Of a stretch of 59,103 bases of DNA, positions 8,419 through 17,306 are shown in pieces. A model generated the notes under the pieces. The model searched no databases and was not told the origin of the DNA. It worked only from the letters and a program-made list of their open reading frames with translations. The translations under genes and the position numbers were made by a program. Source of the DNA: Bacteroidia bacterium (GTDB lineage Bacteria > Bacteroidota > Bacteroidia > Bacteroidales > Rikenellaceae); contig BNXD01000002.1 of NCBI GenBank assembly GCA_025999315.1, positions 1 to 59,103 on the forward strand, in the 5' to 3' direction. Each line of letters opens with the position of its first letter. The stretch's first letter is position 1.

Positions 8419-9786
8419 ATGTCTAAGACCAAAAAATTTCTGCTCTCGGACCAGCAGATGCCAACCCAATGGTACAACGTAGTGGCAGACATGCCCAACC
8501 GGCCCCTGCCGCCACTCGATCCCCGAACCAAACAGCCCGTCACCAAAGAGCAGATGTGCGCTCTGTTTGCCGAGGAGCTCATGGCTCAGGAGATGAGCGT
8601 CGAGCGTTTCATCGACATTCCCGACCAGGTGCAGGACCTCTACAAAATATGGCGCCCCACCCCGCTGGTGCGCGCCTACGGCCTCGAAAAGGCCCTCGAC
8701 ACCCCGGCCAAGATCTATTTCAAGAACGAGAGCGTCTCGCCAGCCGGTTCGCACAAACCCAATTCGGCCATCCCGCAGGCCTATTACAACCACAAACAGG
8801 GCATCAAAAACCTCACCACCGAGACAGGCGGGGGACAGTGGGGCTCGGCCATAGCGCTGGCCTGCCAGCTGTTCGGCATCGATCTGAAGGTCTACATGGT
8901 GCGCGTGAGCTACAACCAGAAGCCATACCGCAAACTGATGATGAACGCCTGGGGCGCCGAGGTGATCCCCTCGCCCAGCAACACCACCCAGGTTGGTCGC
9001 AGTGTGCTGGAGCGCGATCCCGACTGTTCGGGCAGCCTCGGGCTGGCCATCTCGGAGGCGGTGGAGGTGGCTCTGCGCGATCCGTCGACCACCAAATACT
9101 GTCTGGGTAGCGTGCTCAACCACGTGCTGTTGCACCAGACGGTGATCGGCGAGGAGGCGTTGCTGCAGATGGAGATGGCCGGCGACAAGCCCGACGTTGT
9201 GATCGGATGTTTCGGCGGCGGGTCGAACTTCGGCGGGGTGGCCATGCCTTTCCTCAGGGGCAAGCTGATCCGGGGCGAGAATATCCGCGTGGTGGCTGTC
9301 GAGCCCTCATCGTGCCCCAAGCTCACACGCGGCACGTTCCAGTATGACCTGGGCGACACCGAAGGGTTCACGCCGCTGATACCCATGTACACCCTCGGCC
9401 ACACGTTCCAGCCCGCCGACATCCATGCCGGGGGGTTGCGTTACCACGGCGCCGGGGCGATCGTCAGCCAGCTGCTGCGCGACGGTCTGGTCGAGGCGCA
9501 GGCGGTGCCCCAGCTCGAGACATTTGCGGCGGGGCTGATCTTCGCCCGCAGCGAGGGGATCATCCCCGCTCCCGAGTCGACCCACGCCATCGCCGCAGCC
9601 ATCCGCGAGGCCAACCAGGCCAAAGAGGAGGGACGCAGCCGGACCATACTGTTCAACCTCTCGGGCCACGGCATGATCGACCTGTATGCCTACGAGCAAT
9701 ATTTCGCGGGCAAACTGACCAACTACGACCTGCCCGACCAGGTGATCAGCCAGAGCGTCGACCGCCTCGAGAAGATCATCAAATAA
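8419..9786 (+). CDS. trpB: Tryptophan synthase beta chain, TrpB2 type
   Basis: The 455-residue product matches the long TrpB2 family: N-terminal QQMPTQWYNVVADMPNRPLPPL, the TPLVRAYGLE block, the PLP-lysine motif SPAGSHKPNSA (Lys113), TGGGQWG, and the phosphate-binding GCFGGGSNFGG near residue 270. It would join indole (or another nucleophile) with serine to form tryptophan. I chose the ATG giving MSKTKKFLL because the open frame upstream runs through a fold-back element and is not conserved in the family. No trpA or other trp gene is adjacent; orphan TrpB2 proteins often serve as indole-salvage enzymes. The leader of roughly 200 bases is dominated by the 160-bp hairpin. Confidence 0.92.
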   Translation: MSKTKKFLLSDQQMPTQWYNVVADMPNRPLPPLDPRTKQPVTKEQMCALFAEELMAQEMSVERFIDIPDQVQDLYKIWRPTPLVRAYGLEKALDTPAKIYFKNESVSPAGSHKPNSAIPQAYYNHKQGIKNLTTETGGGQWGSAIALACQLFGIDLKVYMVRVSYNQKPYRKLMMNAWGAEVIPSPSNTTQVGRSVLERDPDCSGSLGLAISEAVEVALRDPSTTKYCLGSVLNHVLLHQTVIGEEALLQMEMAGDKPDVVIGCFGGGSNFGGVAMPFLRGKLIRGENIRVVAVEPSSCPKLTRGTFQYDLGDTEGFTPLIPMYTLGHTFQPADIHAGGLRYHGAGAIVSQLLRDGLVEAQAVPQLETFAAGLIFARSEGIIPAPESTHAIAAAIREANQAKEEGRSRTILFNLSGHGMIDLYAYEQYFAGKLTNYDLPDQVISQSVDRLEKIIK

Positions 9787-9864
9787 TAATTGCTGATTAC
9801 TTGCCCGGCGAGAGGTCCCGAGGATGATACTGGCGATCCGTTGTCTGTTTTTTTATATAAAATC

Positions 9865-9895
9865 GAGCCCTCCTGCCATTGCGGCAGGAGGGCTC
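9865..9895. terminator. Strong stem-loop downstream of trpB
   Basis: A perfect 13-bp stem (GAGCCCTCCTGCC with GGCAGGAGGGCTC) closes a five-base loop. A/T-rich sequence lies on its left side, so it looks like a terminator mainly for minus-strand transcription, though it could also protect the 3' end of trpB mRNA. Confidence 0.5.
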
Positions 9896-10434
9896 GGTCG
9901 TTGAAGGGTGTCGCAGAAAAGTCTGCCGGTGCAGGCCGGTGCAGGTCGCAGACGGCGGGGGCTGCCACGAAAAGGCTGATCCCAATGCCGTCAGGCGATG
10001 GCGTACAGACATAAAGATGGCGGTCCTCCGTCCAGGAAGTACAGGAGTATGGCGGCGGGCCATTCGGCTCTCATTTGATACGACACAGAAATGAGTACAG
10101 AACCGAAAATGGCAGAGTTTCACTCTCCGGCCAAACCTAAGTTTTTCGGCCTCGCAGAGGCCGGCCCAGCCGCAGCCACACTCTGCGTTTTTTGGGCGAA
10201 GGGCCGCAACCGACGAACGAAGCGGGAGCAGAGGCCGCTCGCGGACTATGCCTCGCAATCGACGATAAACCGAACGCAGAGTCGAGCTCGCTCGAAAACT
10301 CTGCCGAGGTGCTTCTCGACGAAGGAGTGAGCGCAGAGGCGAGTTTACTCGCAACTATGCCGAGCGACGAGGAGAAAGGCGGGCGTCTTTTTGCCCGCCA
10401 ACATCAGGAGAAAGGCGAAGCCAACGAGGAGGAA

Positions 10435-10552
10435 CCGGGCAGTGTTGCGAGGGTCGCAGACCGCTTGCGGGCTACGGCCGAGGTAGCGCGAGGAAGGCAA
10501 GCGTCCCTCTGCTTGCTTTCCTTCGCGGGCGTCCTTTTGCCCGCCAACATCA
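10435..10552 (+). repeat. 118-bp direct repeat, copy 1
   Basis: It differs from 12379-12496 at only four positions by eye, all transitions. It ends in a GCGGGC/GCCCGC hairpin. The near-identity indicates recent duplication or gene conversion. Confidence 0.75.
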
Positions 10553-10766
10553 GGAGTAAGGCGGGCGTCTCTTTGCGAGCCAACAAGTAGCGAGGCCCCA
10601 GCGGCAAGCGGCTGAAAAGACCTTGCATTTGGACCAAACATGCGGTCTATTGACTTGACCTCCGTATTTTGTCTGCGCACAGACCGTAGGTCTGGTCATT
10701 GTCAAATGTCCATTGAATCCGCTGCGCGCGGGGCGGCTCTTTTTTAGAAAAAGAGCCAAACGACGC
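10553..10766 (+). repeat. 214-bp direct repeat, copy 1
   Basis: Partner of 29735-29948, same length and roughly nine in ten bases identical by eye. It contains one covarying T-loop hairpin (GGCTC/GAGCC at 10735-10757, against GGTTC/GAACC in the partner). Confidence 0.7.
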
Positions 10767-10877
10767 CAAGCCGAGCGCAGAGTCGAGCTCGCTCGAACTC
10801 TCTGCCGAGGCGCGAAGGAGTAAGGCGAGCGTCTTTTTGCGAGCCAACAATCGCCGCCTGAGCTGCGGGGCTACTTT

Positions 10878-11037
10878 GAGGTTGTTTAAACTTCTCCACT
10901 CTCGTTCTTTGCGGCTCTTTCGGCCTCTGTCTGCCTTGCCTCCTTGTCGCATAGCTGGAGCTATGCTCCGCGTCGGCAAGTTGTCAGAGGCCAAAATAGC
11001 TCACAAATAACTTCGGCGGAGAAGTCTAAGCAACCTC
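10878..11037 (+). mobile_element. 160-bp fold-back element B
   Basis: Same length and layout as element A at 8221-8380. Outer stem GAGGTTG...CTTCTCC pairs with GGAGAAG...CAACCTC (18 of 20 pairs plus one wobble); an inner stem pairs GGCCTCTG with CAGAGGCC and CTTGCC with GGCAAG, capped by CATAGCT/AGCTATG. Unpaired segments such as CTCGTTCTTTG and CAAATAACTTCG are identical in A and B while stems differ with pairing kept. No clear target duplication. Confidence 0.6.
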
Positions 11038-11253
11038 GGCGCTATTCGTGAGGCTGCTGCGCCGAACTCGGGCTTTTAGTCGCTTACGCGCCTAACGCCC
11101 TCGAACAGCGGCTCGCTTGGCGCCTGCGGCTCCAACCGCCTCGCTCTCGACGCGCTCCGCTTTACGCCTCCTCGCAACGGTGGCCGGGCTCCGCGATTTC
11201 TGAACGTTGGGCGCGACGACACTTTCCAATCGCCCCGTAGGGGCGAAACATCC

Positions 11254-11403
11254 CCGGCATTGAGCCGAGGCGTTAAGCGAGCGGAGGAAATTGAGCGCCC
11301 TGCGACGCCACTTGTTTGACGACGTTAGGCCCCCAATGGGGACTAAAAGGAGGAGGTTTGGCGTCGTAGCTCAATTTTCTCCAGGCGAGTAGCCGAGGCG
11401 AAC
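11254..11403 (+). repeat. 150-bp nested palindrome, copy 2
   Basis: GGAGGAAATTGAGC pairs with GCTCAATTTTCTCC (one mismatch), enclosing CGACGCCA/TGGCGTCG and then CCCC/GGGG. The same unit lies at 231-380 (inverted), 11726-11875, 29493-29645 and 30219-30371. In the 11 kb copies it is followed by a covarying T-loop hairpin. Confidence 0.7.
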
Positions 11404-11725
11404 CGCCGGGTGTTTTTGGTTACTTTTTATAAAAAAGTAACCGCCCCGCGCGTAGCGGCCTCAAAAGACTTTTGACAACGGACAAACTTAAGTTCAAAGC
11501 AAAAACGCTGCTTGTTTCTCGACTCCCCGCCCGCCCCGACAGCGGCTAAAAGCCGCTGTCGGGCGAGGGAGTCGGCAGTTTTGACAGGCAAAACTGCAAG
11601 ATGGAGGCGGACGTCCCTCTGCTGGTCAACTTCGCGGGCGTCCTTTTGCCCGCCAATGGCGGCCGGGCTTCGCGCTTTTTAAACACTATTCCGATCTCCA
11701 TCGCCTCGAAGAGGCGAAGCATCCC

Positions 11726-11875
11726 CCGGCATTGAGCCGAGGCGTTAAGCGAGCGGAGGAAATTGAGCGTTCGGCGACGCCACTTGTTTGACGACGTTAG
11801 GCCCCCAATGGGGACTAAAAGGAGGAGGTTTGGCGTCGTAGCTCAATTTTCTCCAGGCGAGTAGCCGAGGCGAAC
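11726..11875 (+). repeat. 150-bp nested palindrome, copy 3
   Basis: Nearly identical to 11254-11403 and in the same orientation, with the GGTTAC/GTAACC T-loop hairpin following at 11890-11914. Confidence 0.7.
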
Positions 11876-12378
11876 AGCCGGAAGTTTTTGGTTACTTTTT
11901 ATAAAAAAGTAACCGCCCCGCGCGCAGCGGCCTCAAAAGGCTTTTGACAATGGACAGACTTGAGGTTAAGGTAAGACTCTGACGGTTTTCAGCCTTGCCG
12001 GGCAAGACCGGCACAGCCGCAGTCACACTCTGCGCTTTTTGGGCGCTTTTGGGGCGGAGGGCTGCGGAATATTGCCAGCACGCCCTCGCCTTACGGCATC
12101 GGGTCTGGCCGCCACAACATGGCAGCCCGCCGCCGACTGCGGACCGCAACCAACGACAAGCCGAGCGCAGAGGCGAGTTTACCCACAACTCTGCCGGGCG
12201 ACGAGGACGAAGCCGAAAGCAACCCCGAAAGCAATCATTTATACTCCATATGTCATGCTGAGCGAAGTCGAAACATCTCATGCAGTATCGCCGAGACCCT
12301 TCGACTCCACTTCGTTCCGCTCAGGGTGACATGACATAAAAGCCGAACTCATAATATGTCATGCTGAGCGAAGTCTTC

Positions 12379-12496
12379 CCGGGCAGCGTTGCGAGGGTCG
12401 CAGACCGCTTGCGGGCTACGGCCGAGGTAGCGCGAAGAAGGCAAGCGTCCCTCTGCTCGCTTTCCTTCGCGGGCGTCCCTTTGCCCGCCAACATCA
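12379..12496 (+). repeat. 118-bp direct repeat, copy 2
   Basis: Partner of 10435-10552, with four transitions in 118 bases. Confidence 0.75.
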
Positions 12497-12718
12497 CCAT
12501 CACCGTTACGCCCTCCGCCTATGGCTACGGGGGCGAGGCTCAACGAAGCGCCCCTTTACTGGCTGCGAACCACATAAGGAATATACCGTTTGTCGTTTGC
12601 GTTATTTGGACATCCGTTCAGAGCCACTCGCCGCCGGGGGAGTTCCGCGCTTTCTGAATGGTCGCAGGCTCCACACTTTCGATCAATTTTAACGACAATT
12701 TTAATGCGTCGTCAATGC

Positions 12719-14872
12719 TCACCTCACCATCTCGAAGTCGAGCTGTTTGCGGGCCAGGTCGGCGCGCATGACCCTGATCGTAACCAGGTTGCCAAGGGTA
12801 TAGGTGCGGTGGGTGCGGCGACCGACCACCGAATATTCGTCGGGATCGAACACATAGAAATCGTCCTGCATCTCGCGCAGGGGCACCATTCCCTCGATGT
12901 GGGTCTGATCGAGTTCGACATAGAGGCCCCACTCGGTGACCCCAACTATGTGGCCCTCGAACACCTGGCCCGTCTTGTCGAGCATATATTCGACCATCTT
13001 GTATTTGATCGACGCCCGTTCGGCCTCGGCGGCGCGCTGCTCCATCTGCGAAGTGTGGTCGCACAGCTCTTCGTAATGCTCCTTGGAGGGCGACTTGCCC
13101 CCGGCGAGGTAGAGCGTCAGCAGGCGGTGGACCATCATGTCGGGATAGCGGCGTATGGGCGAGGTGAAGTGGGTATAGTAGTCGAACGCCAGCCCGTAAT
13201 GGCCGATGTTGTCGGTCGAGTAGTAGGCTTTGGCCATGGTGCGTATGGCGAGGGTCGAGATGAGGTTCTCCTCGTTCTTGCCTTTGATCTGCGCCATCAG
13301 GCGGTTCATCTCCTGCGATACGGCGCGCCCCTTTTCGGCCTTGAAATAGTAGCCGAAGCGCAGTATGAAGTTCCTGAACGAGGCGAGCTTGTCGACATCG
13401 GGCTTGTCGTGAACGCGATAGACCATCGTACGCCCGGCACTGGCCCCCTCGCCGCGTTTTTTGCCCACGAACTCGGCTACCGTGCGGTTGGCCAGCAACA
13501 TGAACTCTTCGACCAGCTGGTTGGCCTCCTTCTGCTCCTTGAAATAGACCCCCAGCGGCTTGCCCTTCTCGTCGAGGCTGAACTTGGCCTCTTCCCGCTC
13601 GAAGCTGATGGCTCCGGCGGCAAAACGCTCGCGGCGCAGCGTCTGGGCCAACGAGTTGAGCGTGAGTATCTCATCGCGAAAATCGCCCTGCGCCCCCTCG
13701 ATGATCTGCTGCACCTGGTCGTAGGTGAACCGGCGGTCCGAGCGGATCACCGTGCGGCCGATGCGGCTGTCCAGAACCCGGGCCTGGTCGTCGATCCTGA
13801 AAATGACCGAGTAGGTGAGCTTCTCCTGCAGCGGGTTGAGCGAGCAGAGCTCGTTAGACAGCACCTCGGGCTGCATGGGCACCGTGCGGTCGACCAGATA
13901 GACCGACGTGCCACGGCTTTCGGCCTCGCGGTCGACGATGCTGCCCTCGCGTACATAGTGGGTTACGTCGGCGATATGCACCCCGACCTCCCATTGGTCG
14001 CCCGTGCGACGGACAGAGAGCGCATCGTCGAAGTCCTTGGCGTCGGTCGGGTCGATGGTGAAGGTGGTTGCCCCGCGCATGTCGATGCGGGTGGCAAACT
14101 CGGCCGCGGTCAGGTCGGCCGGTATGGCAGCGGCGGCAGCTTCGACCTCAGGTTCAAAATGATAGGGCAGGTCATACTCGGCCAGTATGGCGTGCATCTC
14201 GGCGTCGTTGTCGCCGGCCATGCCAAACACCCGGACGATCTCGCCGCGGGGGTTGCGCGTGCCGGGCGTCCAGTCGACCACGCGCACGGCCACCTTCTGG
14301 CCGTTTTTGAGCTCGAACCGTCCGCCCAGAGGCACAAAAATGTCGGTGGACACCTTGCGCGAGTCGACCTTCACAAAGGCAAATTTGTCGGACAGCTCCA
14401 CCTCGCCCACATACCCCCGGGGATTGCGTTCGACGATCTGGATGACGTGGCCTTCGGGAGCTCCGCTGCGTTTGGCACGCATGGTCAGGCGCACACGGTC
14501 GCCGTTCAGAGCGTAGCCCGCATTACGCTGATCGACAAATATGTCGCGGTCCATCCCACTGACTTTCACATAGAGCGATCCCGAGGCGAGGGCATCGACC
14601 ACCCCCTCGTACGAAGGCATGTTGGAAGGGGCCAGGCGGTATTTATCCTTTTCGAGGGGTTCGATCACCCCGTCGGCCACCATCCTGGCGAGTATCTCGC
14701 GTGTGGCGGCCTTGGCCTCGCGGTCGTTGCTCCCTGTGGCGGTGGTCAGCGAACGCAGGCTCAGCTTGCGCCCCGGCTGCGAGCGAAAAAGCTCGGCGAT
14801 CAGCGCCGCCCGTTCGTCGACTTTGGCGGGTTTGCGGCCGCCTCTTTTTGTATCTTTTTTCTGTTTGGTCAT
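12719..14872 (-). CDS. rnr: Ribonuclease R
   Basis: This 717-residue 3'-5' exoribonuclease degrades structured RNA in the cytoplasm. Domains run in the usual order: basic N-terminal tail and winged helix (about 1-80), two cold-shock domains (about 85-235), RNB catalytic domain (about 250-580) and S1 domain (about 632-715). The RNB metal-binding block TIDPTDAKDFDDA sits near residues 270-282, and the HFTSPIRRYPD signature near 567-577. I start at the ATG giving MTKQKKD, ten codons inside the open frame, because family members begin with this Lys-rich stretch and the promoter box lies just upstream. It is divergently transcribed from dsbD across an 86-bp gap. Confidence 0.93.
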   Translation of the reverse strand: MTKQKKDTKRGGRKPAKVDERAALIAELFRSQPGRKLSLRSLTTATGSNDREAKAATREILARMVADGVIEPLEKDKYRLAPSNMPSYEGVVDALASGSLYVKVSGMDRDIFVDQRNAGYALNGDRVRLTMRAKRSGAPEGHVIQIVERNPRGYVGEVELSDKFAFVKVDSRKVSTDIFVPLGGRFELKNGQKVAVRVVDWTPGTRNPRGEIVRVFGMAGDNDAEMHAILAEYDLPYHFEPEVEAAAAAIPADLTAAEFATRIDMRGATTFTIDPTDAKDFDDALSVRRTGDQWEVGVHIADVTHYVREGSIVDREAESRGTSVYLVDRTVPMQPEVLSNELCSLNPLQEKLTYSVIFRIDDQARVLDSRIGRTVIRSDRRFTYDQVQQIIEGAQGDFRDEILTLNSLAQTLRRERFAAGAISFEREEAKFSLDEKGKPLGVYFKEQKEANQLVEEFMLLANRTVAEFVGKKRGEGASAGRTMVYRVHDKPDVDKLASFRNFILRFGYYFKAEKGRAVSQEMNRLMAQIKGKNEENLISTLAIRTMAKAYYSTDNIGHYGLAFDYYTHFTSPIRRYPDMMVHRLLTLYLAGGKSPSKEHYEELCDHTSQMEQRAAEAERASIKYKMVEYMLDKTGQVFEGHIVGVTEWGLYVELDQTHIEGMVPLREMQDDFYVFDPDEYSVVGRRTHRTYTLGNLVTIRVMRADLARKQLDFEMVR

Positions 14873-14890
14873 AACTCGGTTTTTATCAGA

Positions 14891-14937
14891 CAAAGATAGC
14901 AATAATTACTCCGATGGAATGATTTTGGCTATCTTTG
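14891..14937. promoter_or_regulatory. Divergent promoters for rnr and dsbD
   Basis: TATCTTTG, a full match to the Bacteroidetes -7 consensus, occurs on the minus strand at 14898-14891 (toward rnr) and on the plus strand at 14930-14937 (toward dsbD). I see no good -33 TTTG for either. Confidence 0.55.
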
Positions 14938-14958
14938 CCCATATAAAAACTATGGAGG

Positions 14959-17187
14959 ATGAAAAAAGGCGTTCATATGGCGGCCGCCTGCCTGCTGCTC
15001 ACGCTGACAGGGAGCGGGGCGCAAGCCCAGGGGCCGGCGCAAGTCGGTTGGAGTATCTCGGCATCGGAGGGCGACCGGGGCCGTGCGAATGATGGTCAGG
15101 GGACGGCAGCAGGCTCCCGGGGGCGCCACACGATCACCTTGACGGCGAAGATCACCCCTCCGTGGCACATATATGACCTGCGCGAACGGACCGACGGCCC
15201 CATGGCCACCGCTTTCGACTTCGACGGCGGGGCGGGCGGATCAGGCGGTTCGAGCGGCAGAGAGGGCAGACGGGGCGCGCCGGGCTACAAACTTGTCGGC
15301 CCGGTCAGGGAGCTCGACCGGCCCGTGATGGTCTACGACTCCACGTTCAGGATGGAGATCGGCTATCACAGCGGCACGGCGCGGTTTGCCCAAAAAGTGG
15401 AGACGACCTCGCGCGACAGCGTAACGGTGAGGTGCACCGTGCAATGGATGGCGTGCCGCGAGGGGGCCTGCACCCCACCGCAGGAGTTCACGCTAACGGT
15501 CCGTCTGCCGGGCAATCCCGACGCCCCCGCCCCGGATGCGAGCCTTCAGGCAATGTCCGGGAGCGACAGGGCGGCGACAGGTCAAGCGGGTATTGAGGCG
15601 GGCCTCGCCGGGCAGACAAGCGGCGTGGCAGGCATTGAGGCGGGCCAGGGCGGCGCGGATGGCGCTCCGGCGGCCCTCTCCCCTGCGGGAGAGGATATGG
15701 CTGGCGACGGAAGCGGCAGCGTGGGCGGCGGTAGCGATATTGGAGGTGGCGGCACGCTGTGGGGCCTGATACTCAGCGCGATACTTTGGGCGCTTGCGGC
15801 GCTGTTCACCCCGTGCGTCTTCCCGATGGTGCCGATGACGGTCTCCTATTTTCTCAAAACGACGGGCAACCCCCGCCGCAACGCGCTGATATACGGCCTG
15901 ATGATCGTCGCCCTCTACACCATCCCCATCGCGATCATTATCGGCCTGACGCGCCTTGTGGGCGGCGAGGCCATGACGGCCGATCTGCCGAACCGTCTGG
16001 CCACTCACTGGCTGCCCAACCTGCTCTTTTTCGTGGTGTTCATGCTCTTCGCCGCGTCGTTTCTTGGGGCGTTCGAGATCGTGCTGCCCTCGCGGATCGT
16101 CGGTCGGGCAGGTCGCGAGTCAGACCGTAGCGGCATGGCGGGCATATTCTTCATGGCGTTGACGCTGGTGCTCGTATCATTCTCGTGCACAGGCCCGATC
16201 GTCGGTTCGGTGCTGATCGGGTCGACCTCCGGGGAGTGGCGCGACCCGATCATCGCCATGGCCGCTTTCTCGACGGTTTTTGCCCTGCCGTTCACGCTGC
16301 TGGCCTTCTTTCCGAGGCTGATGGACCGGCTGCCGCACAGTGGCGGATGGCTCGGCTCGGTCAAAGCGACGCTGGGGTTCATAGAGGTGGCCCTCGGGCT
16401 TAAGTTCCTGAGTGTCGCCGACCAAAGCTACCACTGGGGCATCCTGCCGCGCGAGCTCTACCTGGCCATCTGGATCGTGGTCTTCACCATGCTGGGATTC
16501 TATCTGCTGGGCAAACTGCGCCTGCGGCACGACGCGCCTGTGGAGAGCATCGGCGTGGTGCGGCTGACGCTGGCCATCGCCGTATTTACGTTTGTGGTGT
16601 GGATGATCCCGGGGATGTTCGGAGCTCCGCTCAAGGCGTTGTCGGGCTATCTGCCGCCGATCGAGAACCGGACCTTTGCATCGCCCGGCGGACAAACGCA
16701 GAAGGCGGGCGGCGGCCCCGAGGTCTCGTTCGGCGACCGGCTGCATCTGCCGCACGGGCTCGGCGGATTTTTTGATCTGGAGGAGGGGGCGGAGTATGCC
16801 CGCAAGGTCCGCAAGCCTCTGTTCGTGGACATTACGGGGCTGGGATGCGCCAGTTGCCGCCAGATGGAAGAGCGGGTATGGTCCGCTCCGCAGGTGCTTG
16901 CGCTGCTCGAAAGCCGGTTTGTGATCGTGGCGCTATTCACCGACGACCGCACGTCGCTGCCGCGCGAAAAATGGATCACGACCGCCTCGGGCACAGAGCT
17001 CAAGACCCTCGGCCGCGCCAACTCCTACATCGCCCAGACCCGCTTCGGAGTGCAGGCGCAACCGTTCTACCTGATCGTCGATCCCGACAGCGGCCGTCCT
17101 CTCGTGCCCGGCCGCGGCTACAACCTCGACGTCAAAGGTTTCGAGGCCTTTCTGCTGAGTGGCATCCAGGCCTTCGATAACAGATAA
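14959..17187 (+). CDS. dsbD: DsbD-like thiol:disulfide interchange protein
   Basis: The 742-residue protein moves reducing power from the cytoplasm to the periplasm. After a signal peptide (about 1-24) comes the DsbD N-terminal domain (about 30-182) with Cys166 and Cys171 (CREGAC). A membrane domain follows from about residue 268, with FTPC (Cys286) and the SFSCTGP block as the transmembrane cysteine pair. A C-terminal thioredoxin domain carries C630-A-S-C633. Between the first domain and the membrane part is an unusual Ala/Gly-rich linker of about 80 residues in which AGIEAG occurs twice. The CASC active site differs from the CVAC of E. coli DsbD. It stands alone and converges with guaA. Confidence 0.88.
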   Translation: MKKGVHMAAACLLLTLTGSGAQAQGPAQVGWSISASEGDRGRANDGQGTAAGSRGRHTITLTAKITPPWHIYDLRERTDGPMATAFDFDGGAGGSGGSSGREGRRGAPGYKLVGPVRELDRPVMVYDSTFRMEIGYHSGTARFAQKVETTSRDSVTVRCTVQWMACREGACTPPQEFTLTVRLPGNPDAPAPDASLQAMSGSDRAATGQAGIEAGLAGQTSGVAGIEAGQGGADGAPAALSPAGEDMAGDGSGSVGGGSDIGGGGTLWGLILSAILWALAALFTPCVFPMVPMTVSYFLKTTGNPRRNALIYGLMIVALYTIPIAIIIGLTRLVGGEAMTADLPNRLATHWLPNLLFFVVFMLFAASFLGAFEIVLPSRIVGRAGRESDRSGMAGIFFMALTLVLVSFSCTGPIVGSVLIGSTSGEWRDPIIAMAAFSTVFALPFTLLAFFPRLMDRLPHSGGWLGSVKATLGFIEVALGLKFLSVADQSYHWGILPRELYLAIWIVVFTMLGFYLLGKLRLRHDAPVESIGVVRLTLAIAVFTFVVWMIPGMFGAPLKALSGYLPPIENRTFASPGGQTQKAGGGPEVSFGDRLHLPHGLGGFFDLEEGAEYARKVRKPLFVDITGLGCASCRQMEERVWSAPQVLALLESRFVIVALFTDDRTSLPREKWITTASGTELKTLGRANSYIAQTRFGVQAQPFYLIVDPDSGRPLVPGRGYNLDVKGFEAFLLSGIQAFDNR

Positions 17188-17210
17188 ACGGTATATAGCC
17201 GACTTGAATT

Positions 17211-17250
17211 ATCAGGTAAAATTGTATTCCGAACGAAAAATTTGCCTGAT
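17211..17250. terminator. Bidirectional terminator between dsbD and guaA
   Basis: ATCAGGTAAAATT (17211-17223) pairs with the segment ending at 17250 (about 11 of 13 positions plus a wobble), with A/T runs on both inner flanks. Its place between convergent genes supports a shared terminator. Confidence 0.45.
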
Positions 17251-17306
17251 CGGTGGTCTGCAGACAGCGCAGGGCTGCCCCAAGTCGCAGACGAGTGGCT
17301 GCGGGG

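Larger units (their letters stand above)
9896..12718. repeat. Mosaic repeat block 2, non-coding
   Basis: About 2.8 kb without a credible gene. It is assembled from modules found elsewhere: 10435-10552 repeats as 12379-12496 (4 differences in 118), 10553-10766 repeats as 29735-29948 (both 214 bp), the 150-bp nested palindrome occurs twice (11254-11403 and 11726-11875), and TGTCA-CTGAGCG palindromes lie at 12246-12376. Hairpins of the form GGCGGGCGTCTTTTTGCCCGCC occur at 10378-10399, near 10525, 10561, 10822, 11635 and 12468. The GCAGAG...CTCTGC hairpins near 10270 and 10783 have a compensated counterpart GCCAT...ATGGC near 29698. Apparent short open frames here are low-complexity and shared among repeats, so I do not call them. 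Confidence 0.7.

Noticed and set aside
10192..10680. Open frames with repeated AGVxLPANIR-like peptides
   Set aside because: The peptide repeats are just translations of the GGCGGGCGTCTTTTTGCCCGCC hairpins and change frame between copies.
9896..12718. CRISPR array or tandem satellite
   Set aside because: Repeat copies are not regularly spaced, no constant short repeat with unique spacers exists, and no cas gene is present.
12590..14899. Long plus-strand open frame of 769 codons
   Set aside because: It is antisense to rnr, which has a complete set of ribonuclease R domains; GC-rich third positions create such shadows.
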